In this document: positions 53,296 through 60,855 of the stretch, in pieces
How the letters are laid out: every line of letters begins with the position of its first letter
Numbering within the stretch: position 1 is the stretch's first letter
Assembly (NCBI GenBank): GCA_913054135.1
Contig: CAJXJK010000002.1
Span: 186,001 to 250,000, forward strand
Reading direction: 5' to 3'
From: an uncultured Flavobacteriales bacterium
GTDB taxonomy: Bacteria > Bacteroidota > Bacteroidia > Flavobacteriales_D > Crocinitomicaceae
Length of the DNA: 64,000 bases
Notes under the pieces: generated by a model
The model's database searches: none
Told to the model about the DNA's origin: nothing
The model's input: the letters and a program-made list of their open reading frames with translations, nothing else
Translations under genes and position numbers: made by a program

Positions 53296-55161
53296 CTACT
53301 TTTGTCCGATAAACAGGCTTTGTTTGTAGTTATAATCTCCTAATGAAAGATTAAGAATATATTGACCTTGCGCCAATTCTGGTAGAGGATACCTCTCGAT
53401 ATATAATCCTTCAATTTTTGAAGAAGCCTGCTGGTAAACCATACGTCCGGATAAATCATATAAAGAGATCATAAAGTCATTTGATTCGTGAGCATAAAAT
53501 TGAATCATTACAAAATCTTGGGCAGGATTTGGATAGAGCGATAATACAGTCAGTTTTTCTTCTTCAAACGAAACATCATCAATTGGATCTTCACCAATTC
53601 TTGGACAAAGGTCTCCTTGGATAGAAGCCACCAAATCTGCTGGCGGAATAGTAACTGAAGCCGAAGATGTTAGGTGATTTGATTCGTCAACACAAAACCA
53701 ACTTGCGCCATGGCTATATTGATTTGACTCTGTATCAATGGTGTTAACATAGAACCAATCTCCTTGTACTTTATCTTCACCAACATCTAACACAATAAAA
53801 CCATGCTGAGTTAAATCAATAAATTTCATATGTGGATTAGCCGCTTGAATAACACTGGTTCCGAAACCAATTGGAAATCCAGGTGATGTTACAGAAGGGG
53901 TTACGAATTCAACTCCCATTGAACCGGCTCCACTTCCGCTAGAATAACTATCCCCTGGTAAATCATTAGCCCAAGAAGTGTGAATATCACCTGTGACAAC
54001 GACTAAATTATCAATGCTATTGGTTTCTAAAAAGTCATACAGTTTATCTCTTTCTGCCGGGTATCCATCCCATTGATCTCCATTTACGCCAACTCCAGCG
54101 ACTTCTAAAGGCGCTATCATGACTTGTTGCACTAAAATTTTCCATTGTGCTTCACTATTCAATAATTCGTCATTCATCCATTGTCTCTGATCTTGACCCA
54201 GTAATTCTCGAAATTCACTGTCAACAGTGCTTCCGGTTGTTCCGTCCTGTTCATCTCTACCATTAAGTCTGGTATCAAGCATAACTAAATCACAAAGTGG
54301 ACCGTAATTTATTGAACGATAAATCTGATAAGGATCAGTTACAGAAGTCTCTCGAATGGGCAACCATTCAAAATATGCTTGTTTTGAACATTCTTTTCTT
54401 TCATTCCAAACCCCTTCGGTTCCTTCAGTGTGGTTTTCAGCACCATCAAGCCAAGAATCATTAGCGGATTCATGATCATCCCAAACACAAATCCAAGGAT
54501 ACAATTGATGATTTCTTTTTAAGTCACGATCTAAGTGGTATGTTGAATATCTCATTCTATAGTCAGCCAAGGTGACTATTTCAGTTGAAGGTTCGAAAAA
54601 GCGCTGAGTTGAAGAGTTGGGTGAATATCCTCCAGATTCATATTCATAGATGTAGTCACCTAAGCACATAACAGCATCTACATCATTTCTTTCATTAATC
54701 ACTTTGTAAGTGTTAAAATAACCTGCTTCAAGATTAGCGCAAGAAACAATTGCAAATCTCACATTCGTCCGTGATGAATTCTCATTAGGTGCTGTACGAG
54801 TTCTTCCTATCACGCTTCTTCTTCCTAATGCCTCAAATTCGTAATAATAGAATGTTTCGGACTCTAGATTTTCTAAATCCACTTTGACTGTGTAATCTTT
54901 CGTTTGATCGGTTAAGACACTTCCACTACTCACTATGCTTGTGAATGAGGTGTCTTCTGAAACTTTATAGCTTACTAAAACTTGACCGCCGCTAATTGAA
55001 TCTGGTGTCACACGTGTCCAAATAATCACCCTATCTTCCATTGGGTCACCTGAAGCCACTCCATGATAAAATGGATAAGTACAGGTATCAATCTCTAGAT
55101 TACCTTGTGCATCAGATTGAAAAGCGTTGATGAAAATAATGAATACCAATATAAATCTCAT
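53296..55161 (-). CDS. phoD: PhoD-type alkaline phosphatase with T9SS domain
   Basis: A 621-residue secreted phosphatase/phosphodiesterase of the PhoD family: signal peptide, a Fn-like N-terminal domain (FYHGVASGDPMEDRVIIWTRV), and a metallophosphatase core with FAIVSCANLE, MCLGDYIYEYESG, WDDHESANDSW, MLDTRLNGRDEQ and VTGDIHTSW. The C-terminus is a T9SS type A sorting domain (LSLYPNPAQDFVMIQFYAH to the end). PhoD uses Fe3+ and Ca2+ to hydrolyse phosphate mono- and diesters. Its gene follows the glycine-rich protein gene with a 1-base gap, so they form an operon. Confidence 0.93.
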   Translation of the reverse strand: MRFILVFIIFINAFQSDAQGNLEIDTCTYPFYHGVASGDPMEDRVIIWTRVTPDSISGGQVLVSYKVSEDTSFTSIVSSGSVLTDQTKDYTVKVDLENLESETFYYYEFEALGRRSVIGRTRTAPNENSSRTNVRFAIVSCANLEAGYFNTYKVINERNDVDAVMCLGDYIYEYESGGYSPNSSTQRFFEPSTEIVTLADYRMRYSTYHLDRDLKRNHQLYPWICVWDDHESANDSWLDGAENHTEGTEGVWNERKECSKQAYFEWLPIRETSVTDPYQIYRSINYGPLCDLVMLDTRLNGRDEQDGTTGSTVDSEFRELLGQDQRQWMNDELLNSEAQWKILVQQVMIAPLEVAGVGVNGDQWDGYPAERDKLYDFLETNSIDNLVVVTGDIHTSWANDLPGDSYSSGSGAGSMGVEFVTPSVTSPGFPIGFGTSVIQAANPHMKFIDLTQHGFIVLDVGEDKVQGDWFYVNTIDTESNQYSHGASWFCVDESNHLTSSASVTIPPADLVASIQGDLCPRIGEDPIDDVSFEEEKLTVLSLYPNPAQDFVMIQFYAHESNDFMISLYDLSGRMVYQQASSKIEGLYIERYPLPELAQGQYILNLSLGDYNYKQSLFIGQK

Positions 55162-55162
55162 C

Positions 55163-56722
55163 TTATTGTTTTATGAAGTTAATGGTTGAAATTGCAGACT
55201 CGCTAACAACTTTTACTACATACATTCCAGAAGAAAAATCAGAAACATTAATCGTATTAGTCAATTGGGCTCCCGTTTCAGAATATACCTGTTCTCCTTG
55301 CAAATTGAAAATACTAATGGCAGTGCTTATATCAATCTGATCTAAAGATATTTGAATAATGTTTTGTGCTGGATTGGGATAAAGTTCGATCGCCAAAGTT
55401 TTTTGATCGTCTAAACTTGCGTAATCGCAATTCAACTCAACTGTGCCGTCTTCACCTTGAGCAATGCTTTGGCCTCCTTCAACATTTGTAACGGGAGTTA
55501 CGATTGAAACAGAACAATCAGAATAGAAGATTTTAATTCTTCCACCTCCACCAGCTCCACCAGCACTTCCGGCTTCTCCATCACCACTGGTGATCGCTTG
55601 ATCATTTCCGCAGCCAAAACCTGCATCATAATTACATCCAGTCCCATAGCCTTCAGTTCCTCCTAGACCTCCATCTCCGCCGGTAACGCTCAAATCTCCG
55701 GTCACCTCAATTTCATCACCAACTTCAATATAGATCCCACCGCCTGAACCACCGCCTGCACCTGAACCTGCGCCAGCTCCGGCTGAGACAGTTGCTTCTC
55801 CGCAATCATCACATAAATCAGAACAACATTTTGGGCTAACTCCACCAGAACCTGCACTTCCACCATTTTCTCCAACTTCTCCGTTAGCGCTAATAGAGCC
55901 GCTCATTACTAAGTCTTCGTAAGCTACCAATTTGATCATTCCTCCACCAGCACCTCCTTTTCCGCCATCTAAACCGGTATCGAAAGATCTTCCTCCGCCT
56001 CCAGCTCCTGCTCCTCCAGAACCTAAATCAATATCATTACCAGTTGCTGTACCATATATTGCAGAAGTTAATCCACCCAATCCTCCATCTCCTTTTTGAA
56101 CAGCATATGCACCTGAAATTGAAACTTCAGAAACAGTATAATCTTCAGAACCACTCCCTCCGTTTTGTCCTGCAGAACCAAGTCCTCCATAAGAACCGCC
56201 TGATCCCCCACCAGCTCCAGCAGCTCCGGCAATCATTCCCGCTTCATCTCCAGACATACATTGTTGTTTCGGCCCAGCGCCTTGTTCTCCGTTCTCTCCA
56301 GCTAAACCTCCACCGTTACCATGTCCATCTTCTCCGGCAAACCCACCTTCAACTTCTACTCGGCCTGCATCATCTTTGTTTTGACAATCTGTGAGTGAAT
56401 TCAAATGACCTGTAATTGAACTAATTACAGTTCCCTTCAAACCTCCTTCTCCTCCTTCGTAACCTGCAAAATCTCCATTAATCGCGCCATAAATCTCTAT
56501 GTTATTGGCAAAAATTACGAGACTACCACAGGCTCCAAATTCGAAACTTTCTAAGTAAACTGTTGATGCAGTTGATACAATAAAATCTCCATCAACGTAA
56601 TAAACACCTGACATGATCTCATCTGAATTGACATTATAGTCTCCTACTATATAATTAGTGTCGCATTGAGAAAAGGAAAATTTAAGGGTCAAGAGTGCTG
56701 TTAAGAGTAATAATTCTTTCAT
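55163..56722 (-). CDS. Glycine-rich secreted protein with T9SS domain
   Basis: A 519-residue secreted protein: signal peptide (MKELLLLTALLTLKFSFSQ), a first domain with CDTNYIVGDYNVNSDEIMSG, then about 350 residues of glycine-rich sequence (GGLGSAGQNGGSGSEDY, GAGAGGGGRSFDTGLDGGKG) that looks like irregular beta-helix or collagen-like turns, and a T9SS type A domain (LYPNPAQNIIQISLD). Six or more Cys cluster in CCSDLCDDCGEA. No catalytic motif is visible; a structural or ligand-presenting role is possible. It is the first gene of an operon with phoD. Confidence 0.85.
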   Translation of the reverse strand: MKELLLLTALLTLKFSFSQCDTNYIVGDYNVNSDEIMSGVYYVDGDFIVSTASTVYLESFEFGACGSLVIFANNIEIYGAINGDFAGYEGGEGGLKGTVISSITGHLNSLTDCQNKDDAGRVEVEGGFAGEDGHGNGGGLAGENGEQGAGPKQQCMSGDEAGMIAGAAGAGGGSGGSYGGLGSAGQNGGSGSEDYTVSEVSISGAYAVQKGDGGLGGLTSAIYGTATGNDIDLGSGGAGAGGGGRSFDTGLDGGKGGAGGGMIKLVAYEDLVMSGSISANGEVGENGGSAGSGGVSPKCCSDLCDDCGEATVSAGAGAGSGAGGGSGGGIYIEVGDEIEVTGDLSVTGGDGGLGGTEGYGTGCNYDAGFGCGNDQAITSGDGEAGSAGGAGGGGRIKIFYSDCSVSIVTPVTNVEGGQSIAQGEDGTVELNCDYASLDDQKTLAIELYPNPAQNIIQISLDQIDISTAISIFNLQGEQVYSETGAQLTNTINVSDFSSGMYVVKVVSESAISTINFIKQ

Positions 56723-56984
56723 GTAGTAATGTTATAAAGTGTCTAATTTAGCGCCACTCAGAAAAGTTATCAGCTCTGTAACTCGCCAATATCCAATCCA
56801 TTAGGTTACCAAATTTTAATGCAAACGACCTCACAGTTGTCTTTTTAAAATGTTAGACAAAAATACCTTGGGAATTGAAATTTGGAATTAAATGAATATT
56901 ATGAATTCCTTAGTAATTCTTAGTGAAAGTGCACTTAGAGTTAGTATAGTGTTAAAATAGCGTTGCTAAATTATTATAGAATAA

Positions 56985-57884
56985 TTAAAGCTTGTTTTTA
57001 CCAGCCTTATCCACAATAAATGAAAGTCGAATTTGGTGAGAGCCTTTGTTAATACTACCTAAAGGATTCTTGACTAAGTCATAATTGTAGGCGATTTTGA
57101 ACCATTTATATCGAGCCGTAGCGGCAAACAAAATGTCCCATCCTCCACCGAATCCAATCCCAACAGAGAAAATATCCTCTTTGAATTGAAAATAATTTAG
57201 ATTCCAAAAACCAAATGTGGCTCCATCAAATGCCGTTCTCAACTGTGGAAAGATGTAATGTTGTCCAATTTTGAACCTATACCCGCCATGTAGATAATAA
57301 TGTCGGGCTGACTGAAAACTCAATTCATCAAATCTGGGAGCAGTCAATTAAGTTGAGGACATGCCTAAATAAAACCGTTCTCCATACCAGAAAATACCAG
57401 CATCTAATTGAAAAGTAGCTTGTTTACCATCAGGAATGAGTGGGTCCGGAGTAGGAGATGGAGTAATCCAGCCAACATCCGAAAAATCTAATCTTCTGAA
57501 CCCTGGTGAGAATCCGAATGAAAGTGCTGAGTTTTTAACTTGGATTTGATAATTCAATGGAACTTGAAAAATCTGTTGCCGGACACCTCCGTGAGATGTA
57601 GCGATAAAGTTCACACCACCACCAATTTCAAATAATGAATTTGTATTCATCAATTCTCCTGCAGGAATGGCGAATTCAAAATTCGTCATTAATCTTTGTG
57701 GAGGTTGAGAAAATCCGTTTGGCTGTATTGACCCAACAGCATTCACAGAAAATCGATTCCAACTTCCAAATGAAGCCGGATTGTTCCAGAAAGGAGAAAA
57801 ACCTTCAGAAACGAAGTTAGGGTCCTGCTGAGCTTGGACACTAGCAAACGTAAAAACAAGAAGAGCTGTAAAAACATTTTTCAT
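56985..57884 (-). pseudogene. PorP/SprF-family gene with an in-frame stop
   Basis: Two adjoining reading frames lie in the same frame: 57884-57348 (signal peptide, then WNNPASFGSW, GFFGFSPGFRRLDF-like barrel strands, ending GMSST) and 57347-56985 (starting LTAPRFDELSFQSARHYYLHGGYRF). Together they make a 299-residue PorP/SprF-type protein. They are separated only by a TAA at 57350-57348. The intact paralogue at 3243 reads GVSSTHLAPQ at this place, so the stop replaces one residue. A terminator abuts the start codon. It is most simply a recent pseudogene; sequencing error or readthrough are alternatives. Confidence 0.82.
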
Positions 57885-57950
57885 AAAAAAAACCTTGGGT
57901 TAAATGTATAACATTTTGGCACATGTTAAAGTTACATTTATCCCAAGGTC
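57885..57950 (-). terminator. Terminator of the Crp-DUF983-rhodanese locus
   Basis: On the minus strand ACCTTGGGATAAATGTAAC pairs with GTTATACATTTAACCCAAGGT (one substitution and a 2-base bulge), loop about 18 bases, followed by eight Ts. It lies downstream of the rhodanese gene. The T tract runs directly into the ATG of the PorP-like pseudogene. Confidence 0.85.
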
Positions 57951-57975
57951 AATCCTTAGTTTGAAATGATTTAAT

Positions 57976-58281
57976 CTACACTAATCCATTCACTTTCATC
58001 CAGCCTCCGCCGTTCTCACATTCTAATCCTTTTGCTTTCATTTGTGAAGTCGCTTGTCCACTTCTCATTCCTGAAGCGCAACAAAATACTACCGGTTTGT
58101 TTAAAGCCATAATTTGCTTTTCTTTCTTAGCGTCTAATGGTAACGGAAAGTTCTTTGAACCCGCTACATGTCCACCTGAAAATTCACCTGCTGATCTTAC
58201 ATCAACTATCACTGCTCCTTGTGCGATCAATTCTTTTACATTTTCTGATCCGCCACCTAAAATTCTTCCTAATAATCCCAT
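57976..58281 (-). CDS. Rhodanese-like sulphurtransferase domain protein
   Basis: A 101-residue single-domain rhodanese: VIVDVRSAGEFSGGHVAGSKNFPL, and the active-site loop CASGMRS with catalytic Cys68. No signal peptide, though the N-terminus GLLGRILGG is hydrophobic. Such proteins carry persulphide sulphur, often under redox control. It lies 2 bases after the DUF983 gene on the same strand and both follow a Crp/Fnr gene. A decayed partial copy lies at 44212-44318. Confidence 0.93.
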   Translation of the reverse strand: MGLLGRILGGGSENVKELIAQGAVIVDVRSAGEFSGGHVAGSKNFPLPLDAKKEKQIMALNKPVVFCCASGMRSGQATSQMKAKGLECENGGGWMKVNGLV

Positions 58282-58283
58282 TT

Positions 58284-58685
58284 CTAAATTTTTTTGTTTA
58301 TCATTTTCTTTTCCGGATTTGCTTCATACTTAACAAAAGCATTGATCCATATTTTTCTTGATAATCGAAATGAGAGAGGCGCTAAAGCCAAAACAATAAA
58401 GAGTACCCATGCAAATACGACAGCAGGATGAGAATCAACCCCCAAAACAATAAGCGCTACCCAAGTAGCAACAAACTGAGCTACTCCTAGGCCATAGCTC
58501 ACATACATTGCTCCAAAGTAAAAACCTGGTTCAGGGTTAAAAGATTCACCACATACAGGACATTCGTCATGCATGGCCATAGTCTTTGTTAAAATGTAAG
58601 GGTTTCTAGTCTCAAACATATCACCTTCATGACATCTCGGACATTTCCCTCTAAAAACTGAATATAACTTAGTTCCTTTTTTCAT
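58284..58685 (-). CDS. DUF983 zinc-ribbon membrane protein
   Basis: A 133-residue protein: an N-terminal zinc-ribbon with CPRC (Cys15, Cys18) and CPVC (Cys42, Cys45), then two transmembrane helices (about 57-75 and 84-105) and a basic tail. This is the DUF983 pattern. Function unknown, possibly linked to respiration or cytochrome assembly. It is followed directly by the rhodanese gene. A CRP-like palindrome lies 46 bases upstream of its start. Confidence 0.9.
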   Translation of the reverse strand: MKKGTKLYSVFRGKCPRCHEGDMFETRNPYILTKTMAMHDECPVCGESFNPEPGFYFGAMYVSYGLGVAQFVATWVALIVLGVDSHPAVVFAWVLFIVLALAPLSFRLSRKIWINAFVKYEANPEKKMINKKI

Positions 58686-58731
58686 CTTAATTATCTGTCA
58701 ACAAATTTCGGTAGATAGAAACTAACTTGGC

Positions 58732-58745
58732 GTGACTGATGTCAC
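58732..58745. promoter_or_regulatory. CRP/FNR-like palindrome GTGAC-N4-GTCAC
   Basis: A perfect inverted repeat, equivalent to GTGA-N6-TCAC, the spacing of Crp/Fnr sites (TGTGA-N6-TCACA). It overlaps the stop codon of the Crp/Fnr gene and lies upstream of DUF983-rhodanese, about 22 bases before a GAAATTTG box. Confidence 0.5.
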
Positions 58746-59371
58746 AATAGCACTATTCTATTTCTGTGAAGCTCAATCTTTTCGTTCTTTTCAAGGATTT
58801 TTAGAATTCTTGAAACAACTTCTCTTGAAGAGTTTAAATCATCAGCAATTGCTTGATGTGTCAACTTTACTTCATTTGCTTCATGCACTTCTGCTTTATC
58901 TTTTAAGTATTGTAACACTCGCTCATCTAACTGTTGAAATGCAATTCCGTCAATGGTATGCAACATCTCTCTGAATCTTAACTGATAAGTATTCAAAATA
59001 AAATCTCGCCATTCAGGTAAATCTGACATCCATCTTCCGGCAGAATCACCAGGAATTGAAATGAGAACAGTATCTTCTTCTGCTGTCGCCCTAACTTCAC
59101 TCGCCTTGCTCATCAAACAACAGTTAAGTGACATGGCACAAGTTTGTCCTTCGGTTAGGTAGTATAGAAACAATTCATTTCCATCATCATCTTCTCTTAC
59201 TACCTTGATTGAACCGTCAACAATTACGGGAATGGTTTTGAAAGCCCCTCCGATAGACATGAGTTCTTCTCCGGCTGCAACCTTCATAAGACGACCTGAA
59301 TTCACTAATTGATTCTTAAAGTCTTGTGACTGATTTGGAAAAGTAGATGTTACGTAATCAACAATTGTCAT
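58742..59371 (-). CDS. Crp/Fnr family transcriptional regulator
   Basis: A 209-residue regulator: cyclic-nucleotide-binding-like beta-roll (about 20-125), long dimer helix (about 127-150), and a HTH_Crp domain (VKLTHQAIADDLNSSREVVSRILKILEKN). The PBC-type cyclic AMP motif is not obvious, and there is no N-terminal Cys cluster like Fnr; two adjacent Cys at about 103-104 (SLNCCLMSK) might sense redox. It precedes DUF983 and rhodanese on the same strand with a Crp-like site between. A palindrome TTTGTACAAA lies 15 bases upstream of its start (59386-59395). Confidence 0.92.
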   Translation of the reverse strand: MTIVDYVTSTFPNQSQDFKNQLVNSGRLMKVAAGEELMSIGGAFKTIPVIVDGSIKVVREDDDGNELFLYYLTEGQTCAMSLNCCLMSKASEVRATAEEDTVLISIPGDSAGRWMSDLPEWRDFILNTYQLRFREMLHTIDGIAFQQLDERVLQYLKDKAEVHEANEVKLTHQAIADDLNSSREVVSRILKILEKNEKIELHRNRIVLL

Positions 59372-59542
59372 GAGCTATTAATTTCTTTGTACAAATATCG
59401 GAAACAAATAGATATTTCACCTCAGTTTTTATATGAATGCGTTACTTCTATCAACGAACAAATGAAATCAATAAAAAATGACATTGTTGAAAACATTTCA
59501 CCTCTTCAATCGTTCTACTTTAACGAACTAAACAATTAATTT

Positions 59543-59550
59543 TAGATTTG
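59543..59550 (+). promoter_or_regulatory. -7 box TAGATTTG, 4 nt from the ATG
   Basis: An exact TAnnTTTG match that ends 4 bases before the glutathione peroxidase ATG at 59555. The -33 element is weak (TTTA at 59519-59522, 20 bases upstream). Confidence 0.5.
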
Positions 59551-59554
59551 TTTT

Positions 59555-60031
59555 ATGAATAACATCTATGAAGCTGAAGCGAAAGCTTTGAACGGAGAGG
59601 ACATTGATTTTGGAAAGTATAAAGACCAAGTAATGTTGATTGTTAATACTGCCAGCAAGTGTGGATTCACTCCTCAATATGAAGGTCTGGAGACATTGAA
59701 TAAAAAACATGCTGATAAGGGATTGGCAATTTTAGGTTTCCCATGTGATCAATTTGGACATCAAGAGCCAGGCAGTGATTCAGACATTGCTGAAGGTTGC
59801 GTTATAAACTATGGCGTATCATTTCAAATGTTTTCAAAGGTAGAAGTTAATGGCAAAAATGCGCATCCACTCTTTGATTATTTGAAAGATCAAAAAGGAG
59901 GATTTCTCGGTAAAAAGATAAAATGGAATTTTACGAAGTTCTTGGTCGATAAAAATGGAAAGGTCGTTAAGAGATATGCTTCTACAACAACGCCTGAAAG
60001 CATTGAGTCAGATATCACTGCATTGCTTTAA
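59555..60031 (+). CDS. Glutathione peroxidase family thiol peroxidase
   Basis: A 158-residue cytoplasmic peroxidase. The peroxidatic residue is Cys36 (TASKCGFTPQY), with the conserved Gln-containing GFPCDQFGHQEPG and the Trp-Asn motif in KWNFTKFLVD. The Cys in GFPCDQF is the likely resolving Cys, which would make the enzyme thioredoxin-dependent, as in most bacterial members. It reduces peroxides. It diverges from the Crp/Fnr gene with about 180 bases between them. Confidence 0.95.
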   Translation: MNNIYEAEAKALNGEDIDFGKYKDQVMLIVNTASKCGFTPQYEGLETLNKKHADKGLAILGFPCDQFGHQEPGSDSDIAEGCVINYGVSFQMFSKVEVNGKNAHPLFDYLKDQKGGFLGKKIKWNFTKFLVDKNGKVVKRYASTTTPESIESDITALL

Positions 60032-60059
60032 TCCAAAATTTAAAAGGCTACTCTAATTA

Positions 60060-60359
60060 TTAATGCTCTATCATTTTGCCTTTTAAAGTCTCTAGTTGGC
60101 TGCTTAATTGATGTATGCTAGAGTTAACTGCTTTGTTAAAGTTGGCCTCATTAGAACTTGCAAAAACCGATTGACCTGGTACCGATAGTTTTATTTCGCA
60201 CACACAATTTTCTTCATTAGGATGTTTTTCACTTTTGAAAAAAACGGTGGCATCCATTATCCAATCATATTTGCGTTCTAAACCATCTAACTTCGTTCCC
60301 AATTGCTCTTCTAGTGCATCATTTTGCACAGCTTCAACGTATCTTATTTCTGTTTTCAT
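60060..60359 (-). CDS. Ribosome hibernation factor, short HPF/RaiA type
   Basis: A 99-residue single-domain S30AE protein: IRYVEAVQNDALEEQLGTKLDGLERKY, then CVCEIKLSVPGQSVFASSNEANFNKAVNSSIHQLSSQLETLKGK. Short HPF or RaiA proteins bind the 30S decoding region and silence ribosomes in stationary phase or stress. It lies 28 bases from the convergent glutathione peroxidase gene. No C-terminal dimerisation domain is present. Confidence 0.85.
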   Translation of the reverse strand: MKTEIRYVEAVQNDALEEQLGTKLDGLERKYDWIMDATVFFKSEKHPNEENCVCEIKLSVPGQSVFASSNEANFNKAVNSSIHQLSSQLETLKGKMIEH

Positions 60360-60412
60360 AAAATCTTTTCTTACTTATGAATTTACGAAGAATTATTTGC
60401 TAGAACAAGATG

Positions 60413-60446
60413 TTTGTGTTTTTCACGTTCATTTTTCATAAATTTG
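60413..60446 (+). promoter_or_regulatory. Promoter, TTTG-N22-TAAATTTG
   Basis: TTTG (60413-60416), 22 bases, TAAATTTG (60439-60446), 18 bases before the lipoprotein ATG at 60465. Confidence 0.6.
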
Positions 60447-60464
60447 AACAAACAACTATTCAAA

Positions 60465-60848
60465 ATGAAAAGATCAACTATACTTTTTACTGCTGCTATT
60501 TTAGGTGCGGCTGCAATCGCATCTTGTGAAAAAGAGCAACCTGCTGTTAATGTTGAAGGCAATTACACTGGCGTATTTCAAGGTGTAGTAGATGGTGAAG
60601 ACACTATTAAAAGTGACTATCCTGTATTCGCGTCTTCTACCACAAAAAACAAGGTTAAAATTGAAGGCTCATTATTTTCAAGCTTTGAAGTATTGGTGAC
60701 ACAGCAAGGAATTAATGTAGATCCTGTTTCAACTGACGAAAATGTAGGAGCATTTTTATACCAAGGAGATGTAAATGGAACGAAAGAGCTTTCTTTTAGC
60801 TATTACAAAAATGGTGACACTGCTCACTATGTAGGTATTAAGCCTTAA
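60465..60848 (+). CDS. Small lipoprotein
   Basis: A 127-residue lipoprotein with lipobox AIASC (Cys21). The ATG at 60465 gives a normal signal; the upstream TTG is inside the promoter. The mature domain is a compact beta sheet (NYTGVFQGVVDGEDTIKSDYPVFAS) with no named family that I recognise. It converges with argS 7 bases away. Confidence 0.8.
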   Translation: MKRSTILFTAAILGAAAIASCEKEQPAVNVEGNYTGVFQGVVDGEDTIKSDYPVFASSTTKNKVKIEGSLFSSFEVLVTQQGINVDPVSTDENVGAFLYQGDVNGTKELSFSYYKNGDTAHYVGIKP

Positions 60849-60855
60849 TACTTTC

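Noticed and set aside
56044-56394. Long open frame on the plus strand over the glycine-rich gene
   Set aside because: Antisense of Gly and Ala codons gives Leu/His/Gln-rich sequence with no stops; a composition artefact.
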